A DNA stretch of 47,517 bases from positions 1 to 47,517 of IMG/VR virus record IMGVR_UViG_3300037316_000124. One strand, given 5' to 3'. Positions 23,649-32,281 of this stretch are shown piece by piece. The DNA comes from a virus. The notes below the pieces were generated by a model. It ran no database searches. It saw only the letters and a program-made list of their open reading frames with translations, and was not told the DNA's origin. Position 1 is the first letter of the stretch. The number at the start of each line of letters is the position of its first letter. A program made the translations under genes and the position numbers.

Positions 23649-23830
23649 GGGTCGATGACCTCCGCGAATTCCCCTTCGGCATAGAAGCCGCGGCCGTCGC
23701 CCTCGATGAACGTGCGGCCCTGCCAGACGATCCGGCGCGGTGCCTCTTGCTTCGCGCGCGGCGGGAGAATCAACTCGCCCACCTGCCGGTTGGCCCAGTC
23801 GAACAGTTTCACCGGGCGCGGATCTCCCAT
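23645..23830 (-). CDS. Small neck-region protein
   Basis: A 61-residue beta-rich protein (VGELILPPRAKQEAPRRIVWQGRTF, then GFYAEGEFAEV). The ATG at 23830 shares a base with the preceding stop (TGATG). It sits between the head-closure and tail-terminator genes, so a structural role at the neck is likely. Confidence 0.6.
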   Translation of the reverse strand: MGDPRPVKLFDWANRQVGELILPPRAKQEAPRRIVWQGRTFIEGDGRGFYAEGEFAEVIDP

Positions 23831-24234
23831 CACAGGCTCGCAAGCTGCAGCTCCATCCGGGTCTGCGTTCGCTGGGAGTCGGCTTCGGCCCCGAGAATGT
23901 CGTACGCCGTGCCGTCGATCAGGACCCGCCAGCCCTGCCGCCAGCCGGCGATCACTGCGGGGTAATAGCCGTTCAGCGCCACATGGCGCAGCCCTTTGGC
24001 CAGGATGTCGGCCACGCTTCTTTCCTCGAGAGCCCGGATAAACATCATCGAACTCGGCGCGTCCATGCACGGGATATTCACAAGCCCGTCCACGGGCGTG
24101 TAAGCGCCGCTCGGCTCACCCGTCGGCCCCTGCGTTCCGTCCGGCTGCTGGAAGGTGGCGAGCGAGCGGTAGAGGCCGGTAGCCGCAGCCTGCGGCATGA
24201 CCTGGGAGATTTCGGACTGGAGGGACTGGTTCAT
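23830..24234 (-). CDS. Head closure/head-tail joining protein (putative)
   Basis: A 134-residue protein. SLATFQQPDGTQGPTGEPSGAY and the final GWRVLIDGTAYDILGAEADSQRTQTRMEL resemble SPP1 gp16-type stopper proteins (small beta barrel seen in neck proteins). The start at 24234 removes an arginine-rich shadow extension. Confidence 0.65.
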   Translation of the reverse strand: MNQSLQSEISQVMPQAAATGLYRSLATFQQPDGTQGPTGEPSGAYTPVDGLVNIPCMDAPSSMMFIRALEERSVADILAKGLRHVALNGYYPAVIAGWRQGWRVLIDGTAYDILGAEADSQRTQTRMELQLASL

Positions 24235-24239
24235 TTGCG

Positions 24240-25244
24240 CTACGGGCCGACCACGACGTAGTTCACGCCCACAGTCAGCGTGCCGTCTCCGCCCGAATAT
24301 CCCTGGATCGAATTGACGTTGATCTGTAAGCCGCCGCCGAGCGCAGTGGTGTTGACGGTCAGCCCGGTACCCATCCCGCTTATGGCCGTTGTGGTCATCC
24401 CGGTCGCGGCGGCGCATGTGCCGCCCACGCGAGTGAGAGCCAGGGCGGTCACAGACCCTGCAGTGGCTGTAACGGTCAGGACGCTGGCGCTGCATCCGTC
24501 GGCTGAAACCGTGTCGCCTGTGACATAGCCGGAACCCGGCGCATTGACGACTGCGGTTCTGAGTCCCCTGTCGTTTGAGGTCGAGCTGATACTGTCGGGA
24601 ACAAAAGTCAGGGCCGGACCGACGGCATAATCGGCGCCCTGCGAAGTCAGGTGATAGGTTGCGACCACGCCGGATGCTGCGGTATCGACAACGCCGGCAG
24701 CAAAGACTGCACCGCCGCTGTTGTTGACGGTGAAAACGTCTCCCGCCTGAAATCCCGTGCCTCCCGCAGCCAGCGATGAACCGCTGACCCGCCCGCAGAC
24801 GGAATTTACGACAATCGGCTGATTGTCATAAGACGAAGTCTGGCCGCCGAGCACCTGGGCAGCCAATACCTGGCCACCGATCAGCGGCGTCAATGAGGTC
24901 AGCGATCCAAAATTGGAACCGATAAGCGGAGATAAAACGATTCCAAGAAACCCGAACTGCAAACCGCAGTCGCCGTACGCTGTGAAAGCCGTCGTGCCGG
25001 GATTGTAGAACATGTAACTTCCCGTGGGATCGATCACCTTGCCGGCGCCCGGCGCGGGAATTATCGTTACCGGGGCGTTGGTCGTGCTGTTCAACTGTGC
25101 GGCGCTGACGACGGTGCGGCTGGTGATTACTACGCCTGCGGGGAGCGCGCCGCCGGATGGAGGCTGATACTGGGCCAGCAGGCAGTGCGCGGTCTGCGCC
25201 GAAAGCAGGAGAATCGAAAACGAGAATGCAAAAGGCAGTTTCAT
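24240..25244 (-). CDS. Exported fibre-like protein with signal peptide (3)
   Basis: A 334-residue protein. Residues 1-~24 are a Sec signal (KLPFAFSFSILLLSAQTAHC), followed by LAQYQPPSGGALPAG and a long, repetitive beta region rich in G, T, V and A (GTGFQAGDVFTVNNSGG, VNAPGSGYVTGDTVSADG) like bacterial adhesin or phage fibre repeats. It overlaps its neighbour by one codon (TAATG). It lies in the head-tail operon between connector and neck genes. How a signal peptide fits a virion protein is unexplained. Confidence 0.65.
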   Translation of the reverse strand: MKLPFAFSFSILLLSAQTAHCLLAQYQPPSGGALPAGVVITSRTVVSAAQLNSTTNAPVTIIPAPGAGKVIDPTGSYMFYNPGTTAFTAYGDCGLQFGFLGIVLSPLIGSNFGSLTSLTPLIGGQVLAAQVLGGQTSSYDNQPIVVNSVCGRVSGSSLAAGGTGFQAGDVFTVNNSGGAVFAAGVVDTAASGVVATYHLTSQGADYAVGPALTFVPDSISSTSNDRGLRTAVVNAPGSGYVTGDTVSADGCSASVLTVTATAGSVTALALTRVGGTCAAATGMTTTAISGMGTGLTVNTTALGGGLQINVNSIQGYSGGDGTLTVGVNYVVVGP

Positions 25245-26782
25245 TAGTAACCAAGGCAGCCGAAACTGACCACATCCCCGCTCAGAGCGCCTGTGGGAAT
25301 ATTGATCGACGCTGTGGTGGTCGTGCTTGCGGATTGATCGACCAGAGCCGTCAGCAGCGACCGGTCGCTTCCCCAGCACGACCAGCCCGTAGGTGCCGTG
25401 GCTGTATTCCCCATCGTGACAACAACGGTTCCGGGACCGTTGGCTCCAAGAGCGAAGGTTCCTGCCGTGGCCCCGCCGACGAGGGTTCCGACCGACAGGC
25501 CGGTTGCGGTGAATGTTGTTCCACCGGATATCAGAGCCGAGGCTTTCAATGCCCGGTAGTTGGCAGCGGTTGTTCCCGGCGCTCCGGACTGCACGCCAAG
25601 CACGCCTGCCGCGTCGCGGTCGAGCGTTACATCTCCAGTCTGGATTGACCCGGCGAATCCGGAGCCCCACATCAGGCCGGTCACGTTCGACAGCACCATT
25701 CCGTTAACGTTGAAATTTTCTCTTGCCGAGTAGTTGCTGAATACGCCGAATGTGCCTGCGGCATTGACTGGTCCGAACCCGTTTCCGCCGCCGTTACCTG
25801 GGCCGTTACCGTTACAGTCGCCGGCTGCGGGCGTAGATGCGGTGCCATCCAGAATGATCGTCGCTCCAACCGTATTCACGTTTACCCCGCAAAAGTGCGG
25901 GGCCGTCTGCGCCGTGCCGTTTACAGTGGGTATAAACGCGAGTGTGACTGCCGGTGTCGTCGTGCTCTGGTTCGGCTGGGCAAACACATCCCACTTGACG
26001 GTCTGGCTGGCTGCCGTTGCCGTGGTCTTCCAGCCCTGTCCGATCAGTTCGACAGGCGGGGAGTATTGCTGCGCTCCGGCTGCCGCCGCCGTGGTGTTCT
26101 GGGCGATGTAACCTCCTGCCGGGGTTGTTCCCAGTGCGCTGTTGGTCAGGGTGTTGCTCGTAGTCGTGACAAGGGTCACAATCGTCGGGCTGGTCGAGAG
26201 CGCCGGATTCCCCGTTCCGGTCGGCGTCGAGGCCACCGCGTTGCCCGCCCCGTCGCCCAGCAGGACCGTGGTTGTGCTGGCGATGGTGCCCCCTGCCGCC
26301 GGCAGAACCCCCAGATCGACCGGCGCCGATCCTGCCCCGCCCCACCCCATGACATGATTGACGGTTCCAGCGGCGCTGGATGCCCATGTGGAAGCGCTTG
26401 AAAAATAGGGAATGCCGCCGCTGGTCCCGGCTACCGTGAAGGCGGGCGTGGTGGTCGGCGTGGCAACCGACAGCAGTCCCCCGGTAAAACCGGCGCTGGT
26501 GACTGTGCCCGGTCCCTTCGCGTTGATCTGAGTCTGGATGGAACTGGTGGCATCGAGAAACCCGAACGTCGCGGGAGAAACTCCGTCCACCGTTTTGCCG
26601 GTCAGCGTTGCTGGTATATCTCCATTGACCAGCGCTACGCCGGGGTTGGGATACGTTCCGCTTAACGAACCGCCGGCGGCTCCCGACGGAGCGCCACCGC
26701 CACCACCGCCGCCCGAGGGGGGGTGATACTGCGCCGGCAGGCAGGCAGCCGAAAGCAGCGCAACTAAGACGCAGTGCCTCAT
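25244..26782 (-). CDS. Exported tail-fibre-like protein with signal peptide (2)
   Basis: A 512-residue protein. A short signal (MRHCVLVALLSAACLPAQ) precedes QYHPPSGG, a glycine run and GSLSGTYPNPGVALVNGD. The LSGTYPNP motif is common in phage fibres and exported repeats. It continues as a T/A/G-rich beta structure (LLGDGAGNAVASTPTGTGNPALS) and ends GWSCWGSDRSLLTALVDQS, a possible receptor-binding tip. Its ATGA overlap with the upstream gene shows co-translation. Confidence 0.7.
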   Translation of the reverse strand: MRHCVLVALLSAACLPAQYHPPSGGGGGGGAPSGAAGGSLSGTYPNPGVALVNGDIPATLTGKTVDGVSPATFGFLDATSSIQTQINAKGPGTVTSAGFTGGLLSVATPTTTPAFTVAGTSGGIPYFSSASTWASSAAGTVNHVMGWGGAGSAPVDLGVLPAAGGTIASTTTVLLGDGAGNAVASTPTGTGNPALSTSPTIVTLVTTTSNTLTNSALGTTPAGGYIAQNTTAAAAGAQQYSPPVELIGQGWKTTATAASQTVKWDVFAQPNQSTTTPAVTLAFIPTVNGTAQTAPHFCGVNVNTVGATIILDGTASTPAAGDCNGNGPGNGGGNGFGPVNAAGTFGVFSNYSARENFNVNGMVLSNVTGLMWGSGFAGSIQTGDVTLDRDAAGVLGVQSGAPGTTAANYRALKASALISGGTTFTATGLSVGTLVGGATAGTFALGANGPGTVVVTMGNTATAPTGWSCWGSDRSLLTALVDQSASTTTTASINIPTGALSGDVVSFGCLGY

Positions 26783-27147
26783 TTGGCCCAGCTCACGTCG
26801 ATCTTGTCGCCCGAGGCGATCCACACATAGATCTGCGCCGTCGAATAGCCCGGCTGTCCGCTCGGCAGCACCGGCAGCATATAGCCCCCGCCTGGCGGTA
26901 TCGGTATGCCCCGGGTCGCGCTCACGTTCGCATCCCCCACGCGAGGGCAGGCCGTGATATCGGCGGCGACACAGTGCGTGGCGGAGTTGCTCAGAGGCGC
27001 GACGAACTGAATCCAGCGGGCCACTTCGGTGGCGTTCAGCTGCACAGCAACGCCCGTGCCGCTGATCTCGGCGGGTGAGGTAATGCGCGTCTGCGCAGCC
27101 AGCAGCACTGCGATTGCGAGGAGGAAGAGTACCCGTTTCAGCGTCAT
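26779..27147 (-). CDS. Exported protein with signal peptide (1)
   Basis: A 122-residue protein. Residues 1-~19 (TLKRVLFLLAIAVLLAAQ) are a clear signal peptide. The mature part is beta-rich with two cysteines (HCVAADITACPR) that could form a disulphide, and ends QIYVWIASGDKIDVSWAK. The first of three adjacent genes with signal peptides. It overlaps both neighbours by 4 bases, so it is not a stray insertion. Confidence 0.7.
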   Translation of the reverse strand: MTLKRVLFLLAIAVLLAAQTRITSPAEISGTGVAVQLNATEVARWIQFVAPLSNSATHCVAADITACPRVGDANVSATRGIPIPPGGGYMLPVLPSGQPGYSTAQIYVWIASGDKIDVSWAK

Positions 27148-27401
27148 AAAGTAACTCCCGCCTGCACCGCCTTCGGCATCGCGGCGAGCAGCGCGCGTGC
27201 CGTTTCAAGGCCCATCAGATAACCCGCCAGCATGCGGTCGGCGGAATCCTCCGAAGCCCGCGCCGCTTCGGTGCAGATCTCCGCGAGGCGGGCCGGGCCG
27301 AGCGAGCGGAATTCCTTCGCCTCTCTTGCGAGCATCGCCGAATCGCGGGTGCGCAACATGTCCATAGCCATCTCGATAAACATCACGCCGGGGATTGTCA
27401 C
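27144..27401 (-). CDS. Small helical protein next to the connector
   Basis: An 85-residue alpha-helical protein (REAKEFRSLGPARLAEICTEAARASED, YLMGLETARALLAAMPKAV). It overlaps both neighbours by 4 bases. Position suggests a head-tail or assembly accessory. No family recognised. Confidence 0.55.
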   Translation of the reverse strand: MTIPGVMFIEMAMDMLRTRDSAMLAREAKEFRSLGPARLAEICTEAARASEDSADRMLAGYLMGLETARALLAAMPKAVQAGVTL

Positions 27402-27871
27402 AGGACCGCCGCCTGCCGCTGAACCTGGCGAAAGAACCGGTCGCGAAAAGAGAAAGTGTCCGAGACGGTCTCGATCACGACGAAGGCCCCGGAGTTCTCG
27501 TCGAGGTCGATATAGCTCTGCGCCGTCTCGCGGAGCTGAATGGCAGCATCGGACGAGTCCAGCTTCACGTCGAGGATCTGCTTGATCGAAGCGAGGCGCG
27601 CCTTGTTCGACGCGAGCGAGAACAGCATGGCTGCCGCGATCCGGTAGTAATTCGTTGGCGAGTTGGGCAGCGTGGCGATGCCGCCTGTGCCGCCGTAGAA
27701 CTGGGAGGACTGCCAGACATTCGATGTGATAGCGCTGAATGCCTGTATCTCGGCGTCGTGAAAGACAAAAATCGGGGTAATGCCGTCGGGCCCGAACTGC
27801 TGGGTATCGGCGATCAAAACCCTGGGGAAATCGATTGGGGGATTAGATCCAAACCCATAGCTGAAAGACAT
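27398..27871 (-). CDS. Head-tail connector (adaptor)-like protein
   Basis: A 157-residue protein; YYRIAAAMLFSLASNKARLASIKQILDVKLDSSDAAIQLRETAQSYI shows the helix bundle of gp6-type adaptors that seat below the portal. It should follow the capsid gene; here a homing endonuclease gene on the other strand has come between them. Confidence 0.7.
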   Translation of the reverse strand: MSFSYGFGSNPPIDFPRVLIADTQQFGPDGITPIFVFHDAEIQAFSAITSNVWQSSQFYGGTGGIATLPNSPTNYYRIAAAMLFSLASNKARLASIKQILDVKLDSSDAAIQLRETAQSYIDLDENSGAFVVIETVSDTFSFRDRFFRQVQRQAAVL

Positions 27872-27904
27872 ACTAGGATGCCTCCAGCGCGGTAAAATAG
27901 AAGC

Positions 27905-27938
27905 GGGTCACAACAGCACTCGCAATGCTGCGTGACCC
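27905..27938. other. Strong inverted repeat beside the HNH element
   Basis: GGGTCAC (27905-27911) pairs with GTGACCC (27932-27938), and inside it CAGCA (27914-27918) pairs with TGCTG (27926-27930), leaving a 7-base loop. It lies between the connector start and the plus-strand HNH start. On the minus strand it is followed by a mildly T-rich stretch, so it might act as a terminator, a leader structure or a mark of the insertion. Confidence 0.6.
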
Positions 27939-27965
27939 TGACCAATGCGACTGGAAAGGAGTCAC

Positions 27966-29030
27966 ATGGCTACGGGCAATTATAAGCGTCCGCTTCTCGA
28001 CAGGTTCACCGAAAAACTGATTGTCTTGCCCGACACCGGCTGCTGGCTCTGGACCGGGGCCGTTGGAAATCACGGCTACGGAGCGCTGTGGGATCAGGAC
28101 CGGAAGAAGGTTCGCCTCGCTCACCACATCGCCTGGGAGTTGCATATAGGCGCGATCCCGCAAGGTTGCGTCATCGATCACATCTGCCGCGTCCGAAGAT
28201 GCGTCAACCCCGCCCACCTTGAGCCGGTGACGCTGGTCGAAAATGGCAGGCGCACACTTGTTCGCGGCGTTCTGGCAGCGCAGCCCAACGTCCCGGTTTA
28301 TAAACTGCCTGCGATTCCCGCTGGCGTTCGATTCCGCGGGAAAAACGTTTGGAGGCACGGTTCGCTGCTCGACCGGTTCATGCGCCAGGTTTCCCCGGAA
28401 CCGTTCAGTGGGTGCTGGCTGTTCAGTGGCTTCACGGTTCGCGGTTACGGAATAACTACGGACCAGTATCGGCGGTCGAGGCAAGCCCACTGCGTTAGCT
28501 ACGAACTCTTCATAGGACCGATCCCCGAAGGTCTCGACCTTGACCACCTTTGCCGTGTCCGGTGCTGCGTGAATCCCCGGCACCTGGAAGCCGTTACCCG
28601 TGGCGAGAATCTGCGACGCGGAATAAAAGCGGGATTCGGCAGTCTTGTCGGATCGCACAAGGCCGCTGAAATGCAGCGCGCCAAGACTCATTGCAAGCGC
28701 GGACACGAGTACACACACGAAAACACCCGGATTTATCGCGGCAAGCGCCATTGCAGGAAATGTCATGTGATCGGGGTGTTGGCGAGTCATCGTCGAAAAC
28801 ATCCGGAGACGCCTGAAGTATTGGCAAAACGAAAAATCAGAAGGACTGAGTGCCAGGCGATAGCAACCAGAGCGGCCAACGCCAGCGCGCGATCCAAGAC
28901 GCACTGCAAACGCGGCCATGAGTTCAGTGAAGAGAACACGCGCTGGCGCAACGGGAAACGCCAGTGTCGACGATGCGCTCGCTACACCGCTAAACAACGT
29001 CGCAGACATAGCGCAACAGGGACCAGCTAA
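27966..29030 (+). CDS. Homing endonuclease with duplicated HNH and zinc modules
   Basis: A 354-residue protein, opposite in strand to all neighbours. Two HNH_3-type cores are seen: residues ~26-95 (CWLWTG, then IDHICRVRRCVNPAHLE) and ~150-218 (CWLFSG, then LDHLCRVRCCVNPRHLE). Two zinc modules follow: ~240-266 and ~311-337 (both KTHCKRGHE, then CRxC). An excellent GGAAAGGAG ribosome site supports ATG 27966. Its 3' end overlaps the capsid gene end by 4 bases. Likely a selfish mobile gene that cuts phages lacking it at this locus. Confidence 0.85.
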   Translation: MATGNYKRPLLDRFTEKLIVLPDTGCWLWTGAVGNHGYGALWDQDRKKVRLAHHIAWELHIGAIPQGCVIDHICRVRRCVNPAHLEPVTLVENGRRTLVRGVLAAQPNVPVYKLPAIPAGVRFRGKNVWRHGSLLDRFMRQVSPEPFSGCWLFSGFTVRGYGITTDQYRRSRQAHCVSYELFIGPIPEGLDLDHLCRVRCCVNPRHLEAVTRGENLRRGIKAGFGSLVGSHKAAEMQRAKTHCKRGHEYTHENTRIYRGKRHCRKCHVIGVLASHRRKHPETPEVLAKRKIRRTECQAIATRAANASARSKTHCKRGHEFSEENTRWRNGKRQCRRCARYTAKQRRRHSATGTS

Positions 29031-30310
29031 GTCCCTTGTCCTGTGCTACTTACAGTAGCCTTGCCATCCAGCTGTATGCCCCCAAAACACATCAACGCTT
29101 TAAATTCCGTGCTCATCGACCGGAAGTCGCCCAGCGTCGGCTCCACGCCCCCGCCCACGCGCATCGTGTTCGGCACTTTCTCGTAAAGCTGCGGTGTGTC
29201 AAAGCCCCTTAAATCGCCCACTTCGATCGCGGGCCGCCCCTGGCTCGACGGGTCGGCGAAGATATACCACTGGGTCAGCTTCGTGCCCGCCGTCGTGGTG
29301 ACGATCGGCAGGTATGGGTCCATGATCACGGTGAGGTTGCCGATGATCCAGTTGTCCACCCGCACCTTCTGCGCATTGAACATCGTCTGCGTGGCGCCGG
29401 AACCGGATAACTGAGTGGTGCCGCCCGCCACGTTCACGTCGACCGACAGCTGGTGCATGACGTTCTGCGCGGTCACATAGAGCGAAGGCCCGACCGCCAG
29501 AAACAGCTTGCCGGGGATCTCGATCGGATCGCCGCCGGTATCCACCTGGTTCATAAGCACGGTCATGGCGTCCGAGAGCGCGGCCACGCTGAAGGCGGGG
29601 TTGTTCGACGCCGCTCCGTTGGCGGTGATGATCTGGTTGTGATTGCCCGAGGTGTAAAGCAGGGTGTTCGGGCCGGTAGCGCTCGAATAAAGGCCCGTGA
29701 TGAACTTGTGTTTGGTGCGCCGCGCGCCGCGGGCCAGCCGCTGCGAGAGGTCGCGGAAGATGCCCAGATCGTCGTTGATGACGGCTTCCCACGAAATCCT
29801 GGCGCCCTTCTCGTACTTCAATGGCGCGTAGGTAATCGGGGTCCGCTGGCTCAGATCGCCGAGCGGCAGGTCCTGCAGTTCGGCCACCGACGAGAACGGC
29901 GTTTCGAGGCCGTCCATGATGAAGAGTTTCTTCGATCGGAAATCGTTCAGCGTGGCCGATTTAACGATGGGCATGATGGGGATCGGCACTTCCGTGTAAT
30001 CGCCCAGCAGCTCGCGGTCGAGCACATCCACGGTCAGCGCGTTGAAATCCGAGGTGGTCATCGTTTCGCGGAAGACCATCGGATATTTATGGCAGAGCAG
30101 ATCGAACGCCCCGCCCTCGGTCGGGTTGAACGCCTGCCGCATGTAGAAGGGGTCGAGCCGCCCTTCGCGGAAGTCGGCCCAGATTTCGGCCGCCCCGAGT
30201 ACGCGGGCCTGATGGCGCGCGCCTGCCTGCCGCGTGACGGCGTTAAAGCCCGGCACATCGACGGCACTGCCCGTGATCGGAGATCCTGTATAAAGGTCGT
30301 TTTCAGTCAT
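29027..30310 (-). CDS. Major capsid protein (HK97 fold)
   Basis: A 427-residue protein. The N-terminal ~60 residues are a scaffold-like arm. KSATLNDFRSKKLFIMDGLE, KYEKGARISWEAVINDDLGIFRDLSQRLARGARR and FITGLYSSATGPNTLLYTSG resemble Mu gpT-type major head subunits. Near the C-terminus is RVDNWIIGNLTVIMDPYL, then YIFADPSSQGRPAIEVGDLRG. A strong ribosome site and its location after cement and protease genes support the call. Confidence 0.92.
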   Translation of the reverse strand: MTENDLYTGSPITGSAVDVPGFNAVTRQAGARHQARVLGAAEIWADFREGRLDPFYMRQAFNPTEGGAFDLLCHKYPMVFRETMTTSDFNALTVDVLDRELLGDYTEVPIPIMPIVKSATLNDFRSKKLFIMDGLETPFSSVAELQDLPLGDLSQRTPITYAPLKYEKGARISWEAVINDDLGIFRDLSQRLARGARRTKHKFITGLYSSATGPNTLLYTSGNHNQIITANGAASNNPAFSVAALSDAMTVLMNQVDTGGDPIEIPGKLFLAVGPSLYVTAQNVMHQLSVDVNVAGGTTQLSGSGATQTMFNAQKVRVDNWIIGNLTVIMDPYLPIVTTTAGTKLTQWYIFADPSSQGRPAIEVGDLRGFDTPQLYEKVPNTMRVGGGVEPTLGDFRSMSTEFKALMCFGGIQLDGKATVSSTGQGT

Positions 30311-30316
30311 TGGGTT

Positions 30317-30322
30317 CCTCCT
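30317..30322 (-). promoter_or_regulatory. Strong ribosome binding site of the capsid gene
   Basis: AGGAGG with 6 bases to the ATG at 30310. This is a perfect match to the anti-Shine-Dalgarno, matching the need for high capsid expression. Confidence 0.8.
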
Positions 30323-30337
30323 GTTACAGGTCTCCCG

Positions 30338-30763
30338 CTACGGGGCGTAGGGTCCGCTGCCGCCGCCCTTGAGGCGCACGATGCAGGTGGTGCTGGTGAC
30401 GCCCGAGGCCACCGCGCTGAGCGAGTTGCCGAAAGGCGTGTTGCCCAGCGTCTTGTCGATCGTGAGGTTGTAAGTCACGTTCGTCGTGGCATCGTAAGTG
30501 CCGCCGGCAAAGAGTTCGTCGCCCGGCTTGATGGCCAGTGCCGATACCGGCGACTGGGTGGAGTTGCCCGCCACCGTGAGAAAGTAACAGTCGTCGCCGG
30601 TGTCGATGGTGGCACTGACGGGAGAGAGCGGACTCGGGATCGGCTGCAGGGCCAGCACCACGCCTGAGAGCGCGCCCACCAGCACCGGCATGCCGACAGT
30701 TACTGCCGAAGGCACGGGTACGTTGATGCGCCAGCGCCCGTCGATTGCCTGATTAGTCGCCAT
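30338..30763 (-). CDS. Capsid cement/decoration protein (DUF2190-like)
   Basis: A 141-residue beta-rich protein. INVPVPSAVTVGMPVLVGALSGVV, then SATIDTGDDCYFLTVAG and KPGDELFAGGTYDATTN match the DUF2190-type capsid decoration proteins that stabilise the shell. It lies directly before the capsid gene. Confidence 0.75.
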   Translation of the reverse strand: MATNQAIDGRWRINVPVPSAVTVGMPVLVGALSGVVLALQPIPSPLSPVSATIDTGDDCYFLTVAGNSTQSPVSALAIKPGDELFAGGTYDATTNVTYNLTIDKTLGNTPFGNSLSAVASGVTSTTCIVRLKGGGSGPYAP

Positions 30764-31037
30764 CGAATTTCACCTCTTTGGGTTTCGCGGTCTTCGCGCC
30801 CGGAGCGGTCGGCACCGGCTGCGATTTCGGCGCGGGCGGGTCCTGGACTTCTGCCTTGACCACCTGCCGGGTATTGAGATTCAGCAGCGTCGTGGTCGTG
30901 TTCTCGGGCGGCATCGGGTGCTCGAGATCGATTGCGACGTTATGGTATTCGTCGGTGGGCGCAAGGCCCGTGACGACGCCGGGGATCACCACCCGGTCGC
31001 CGATCTGCAGCTTCGTGCCGTGCTTGTCGTGCGCCAT
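30753..31037 (-). CDS. Small head-region protein
   Basis: A 94-residue protein: an SH3-like beta start (LQIGDRVVIPGVVTGLAP, VAIDLEHPMPP) and a disordered Pro/Lys/Ala tail. The tail overlaps the cement gene by 11 bases. Likely a minor head protein or an accessory of unknown role. Confidence 0.6.
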   Translation of the reverse strand: MAHDKHGTKLQIGDRVVIPGVVTGLAPTDEYHNVAIDLEHPMPPENTTTTLLNLNTRQVVKAEVQDPPAPKSQPVPTAPGAKTAKPKEVKFDGD

Positions 31038-32209
31038 TACGCGGCCCTTCCTTTCACGGCAGCCTTCGCGGCGGATTCCGAGAGGCCGAGACGCCTGAAG
31101 ATTTCGACCGAGCGCGCGTTGATTTCTTCGGGCTTCAGGGTTTCTTTGACCTCGACCGGAGCGGCCACGCCCATACCGGTGACGCGACCCGCGTGGGTCA
31201 GGCCGGCCACATAGGCGCCTTCGCGTTTGGCTTCGGCAGCGACGGCTTCGGCAAATTTCACGGTGTCGAGTTCGCCCGCTGCCGTGACCGGAATGGCCTC
31301 GCGCAGCACGCTTTCGATCACGCGCTGCTTCGATGCTTCGGGCAGGGTGACCGACGCCAGCGCACGGGCGGCTTCGATCAGGGCGTCGCCGCGCAGGGCG
31401 CGCTGTTTCAGCGGTCCCACTGCGGCAGCCACAGCATCGGTTACCGCTTTGGCCGAGGCCGCCTCGACCAGCTTCTGAACTTCTTCGGTGGTCATCTGTG
31501 TCTCCTGTAGAGTTGCGGCGCCCGCCGCGGATTCGGTGAGGATCATTCCGCCTGCGCCCGCCCGTGTCACCACGTCCACGGATTCGGCAGAGGTAAGAGC
31601 TTTGAGAATGGGCAGGCCGTCGCGCTTCGTGCCGGATTCGGCCATGCCGCTGGCGCGGATGGACATACCGACGTGCGCGGCTTTTTCCTCGACCATCTGG
31701 CCGTGATCGGCGAACACCTTCATGCGCCCGTAGAGGCCGGGGCCTTTGGCGTGCGTTTCGTGATAGACGGCATTCGTGGTGAGCACGCCCGCGAGGTTCT
31801 TGACATCGCCCTCGGGCCTTGCCGCTTCCTCTGCCGCAGTGGCGTGATTTAAGTAGACGTGTGTCCCGGCGACAAACGTCTTCGGCCCGTCGCGCTTCAG
31901 CACTTCAGCCGGATAGAACGCGCTGGAGCCCTTGCCGGGAGCGATGAGTTTTATCTCGTAGTCGGCCTTCGCTTCGCGGATCACGATGGCTTCAAGCGGG
32001 GTAGCCGACTCGAACAGCTTCAGCTCCAGGGCTTCGCCCGCGGATGCAGTCCGGGCCGCTTCGCTCGATTCGGTTGCCGCGTCCGGGTCCGCCGCCGCAC
32101 AGGTCGCGCCCATGGCGCAGGCGTGATCGTGGATGGCCTGGAGCTTCTGCAGATCGGCTTTGGAGTTGCGCGCGCCTGCCTCGGTTACAACTACTTCCGC
32201 TTCGGGCAT
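31037..32209 (-). CDS. Prohead protease with scaffold-like tail
   Basis: A 390-residue protein. The N-terminal ~230 residues form a phage serine-protease domain with YLNHATAAEEA (H122) and HVGMSIRASG (S183), then SAESVDVVTRAGAGG, as in Mu/Bcep-type head proteases. From ~235 onward it is an Ala/Glu/Lys coil (EEVQKLVEAASAKAVTDAV) typical of an internal scaffold released by cleavage. It shares a base with the next gene. Confidence 0.85.
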   Translation of the reverse strand: MPEAEVVVTEAGARNSKADLQKLQAIHDHACAMGATCAAADPDAATESSEAARTASAGEALELKLFESATPLEAIVIREAKADYEIKLIAPGKGSSAFYPAEVLKRDGPKTFVAGTHVYLNHATAAEEAARPEGDVKNLAGVLTTNAVYHETHAKGPGLYGRMKVFADHGQMVEEKAAHVGMSIRASGMAESGTKRDGLPILKALTSAESVDVVTRAGAGGMILTESAAGAATLQETQMTTEEVQKLVEAASAKAVTDAVAAAVGPLKQRALRGDALIEAARALASVTLPEASKQRVIESVLREAIPVTAAGELDTVKFAEAVAAEAKREGAYVAGLTHAGRVTGMGVAAPVEVKETLKPEEINARSVEIFRRLGLSESAAKAAVKGRAA

Positions 32210-32281
32210 CTTGCCATGACGTTAGGTGTTACGGTGCCATGGGGTCAATAAAACGGGCTATTATCTTACTAATATCGAATC

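Noticed and set aside
27905-27938. The hairpin as a confident rho-independent terminator
   Set aside because: Only a weak T-rich stretch follows on one strand, and a terminator there would cut the late operon; it is listed as a structured element only.
27873-29009. A 378-codon minus-strand frame opposite the HNH gene
   Set aside because: The plus-strand frame has duplicated HNH motifs and a perfect ribosome site; the minus frame has no motif.
29453-30667. A 404-codon plus-strand frame opposite the capsid gene
   Set aside because: Arg/His/Gly-rich composition with no domain; it is opposite a certain capsid gene.
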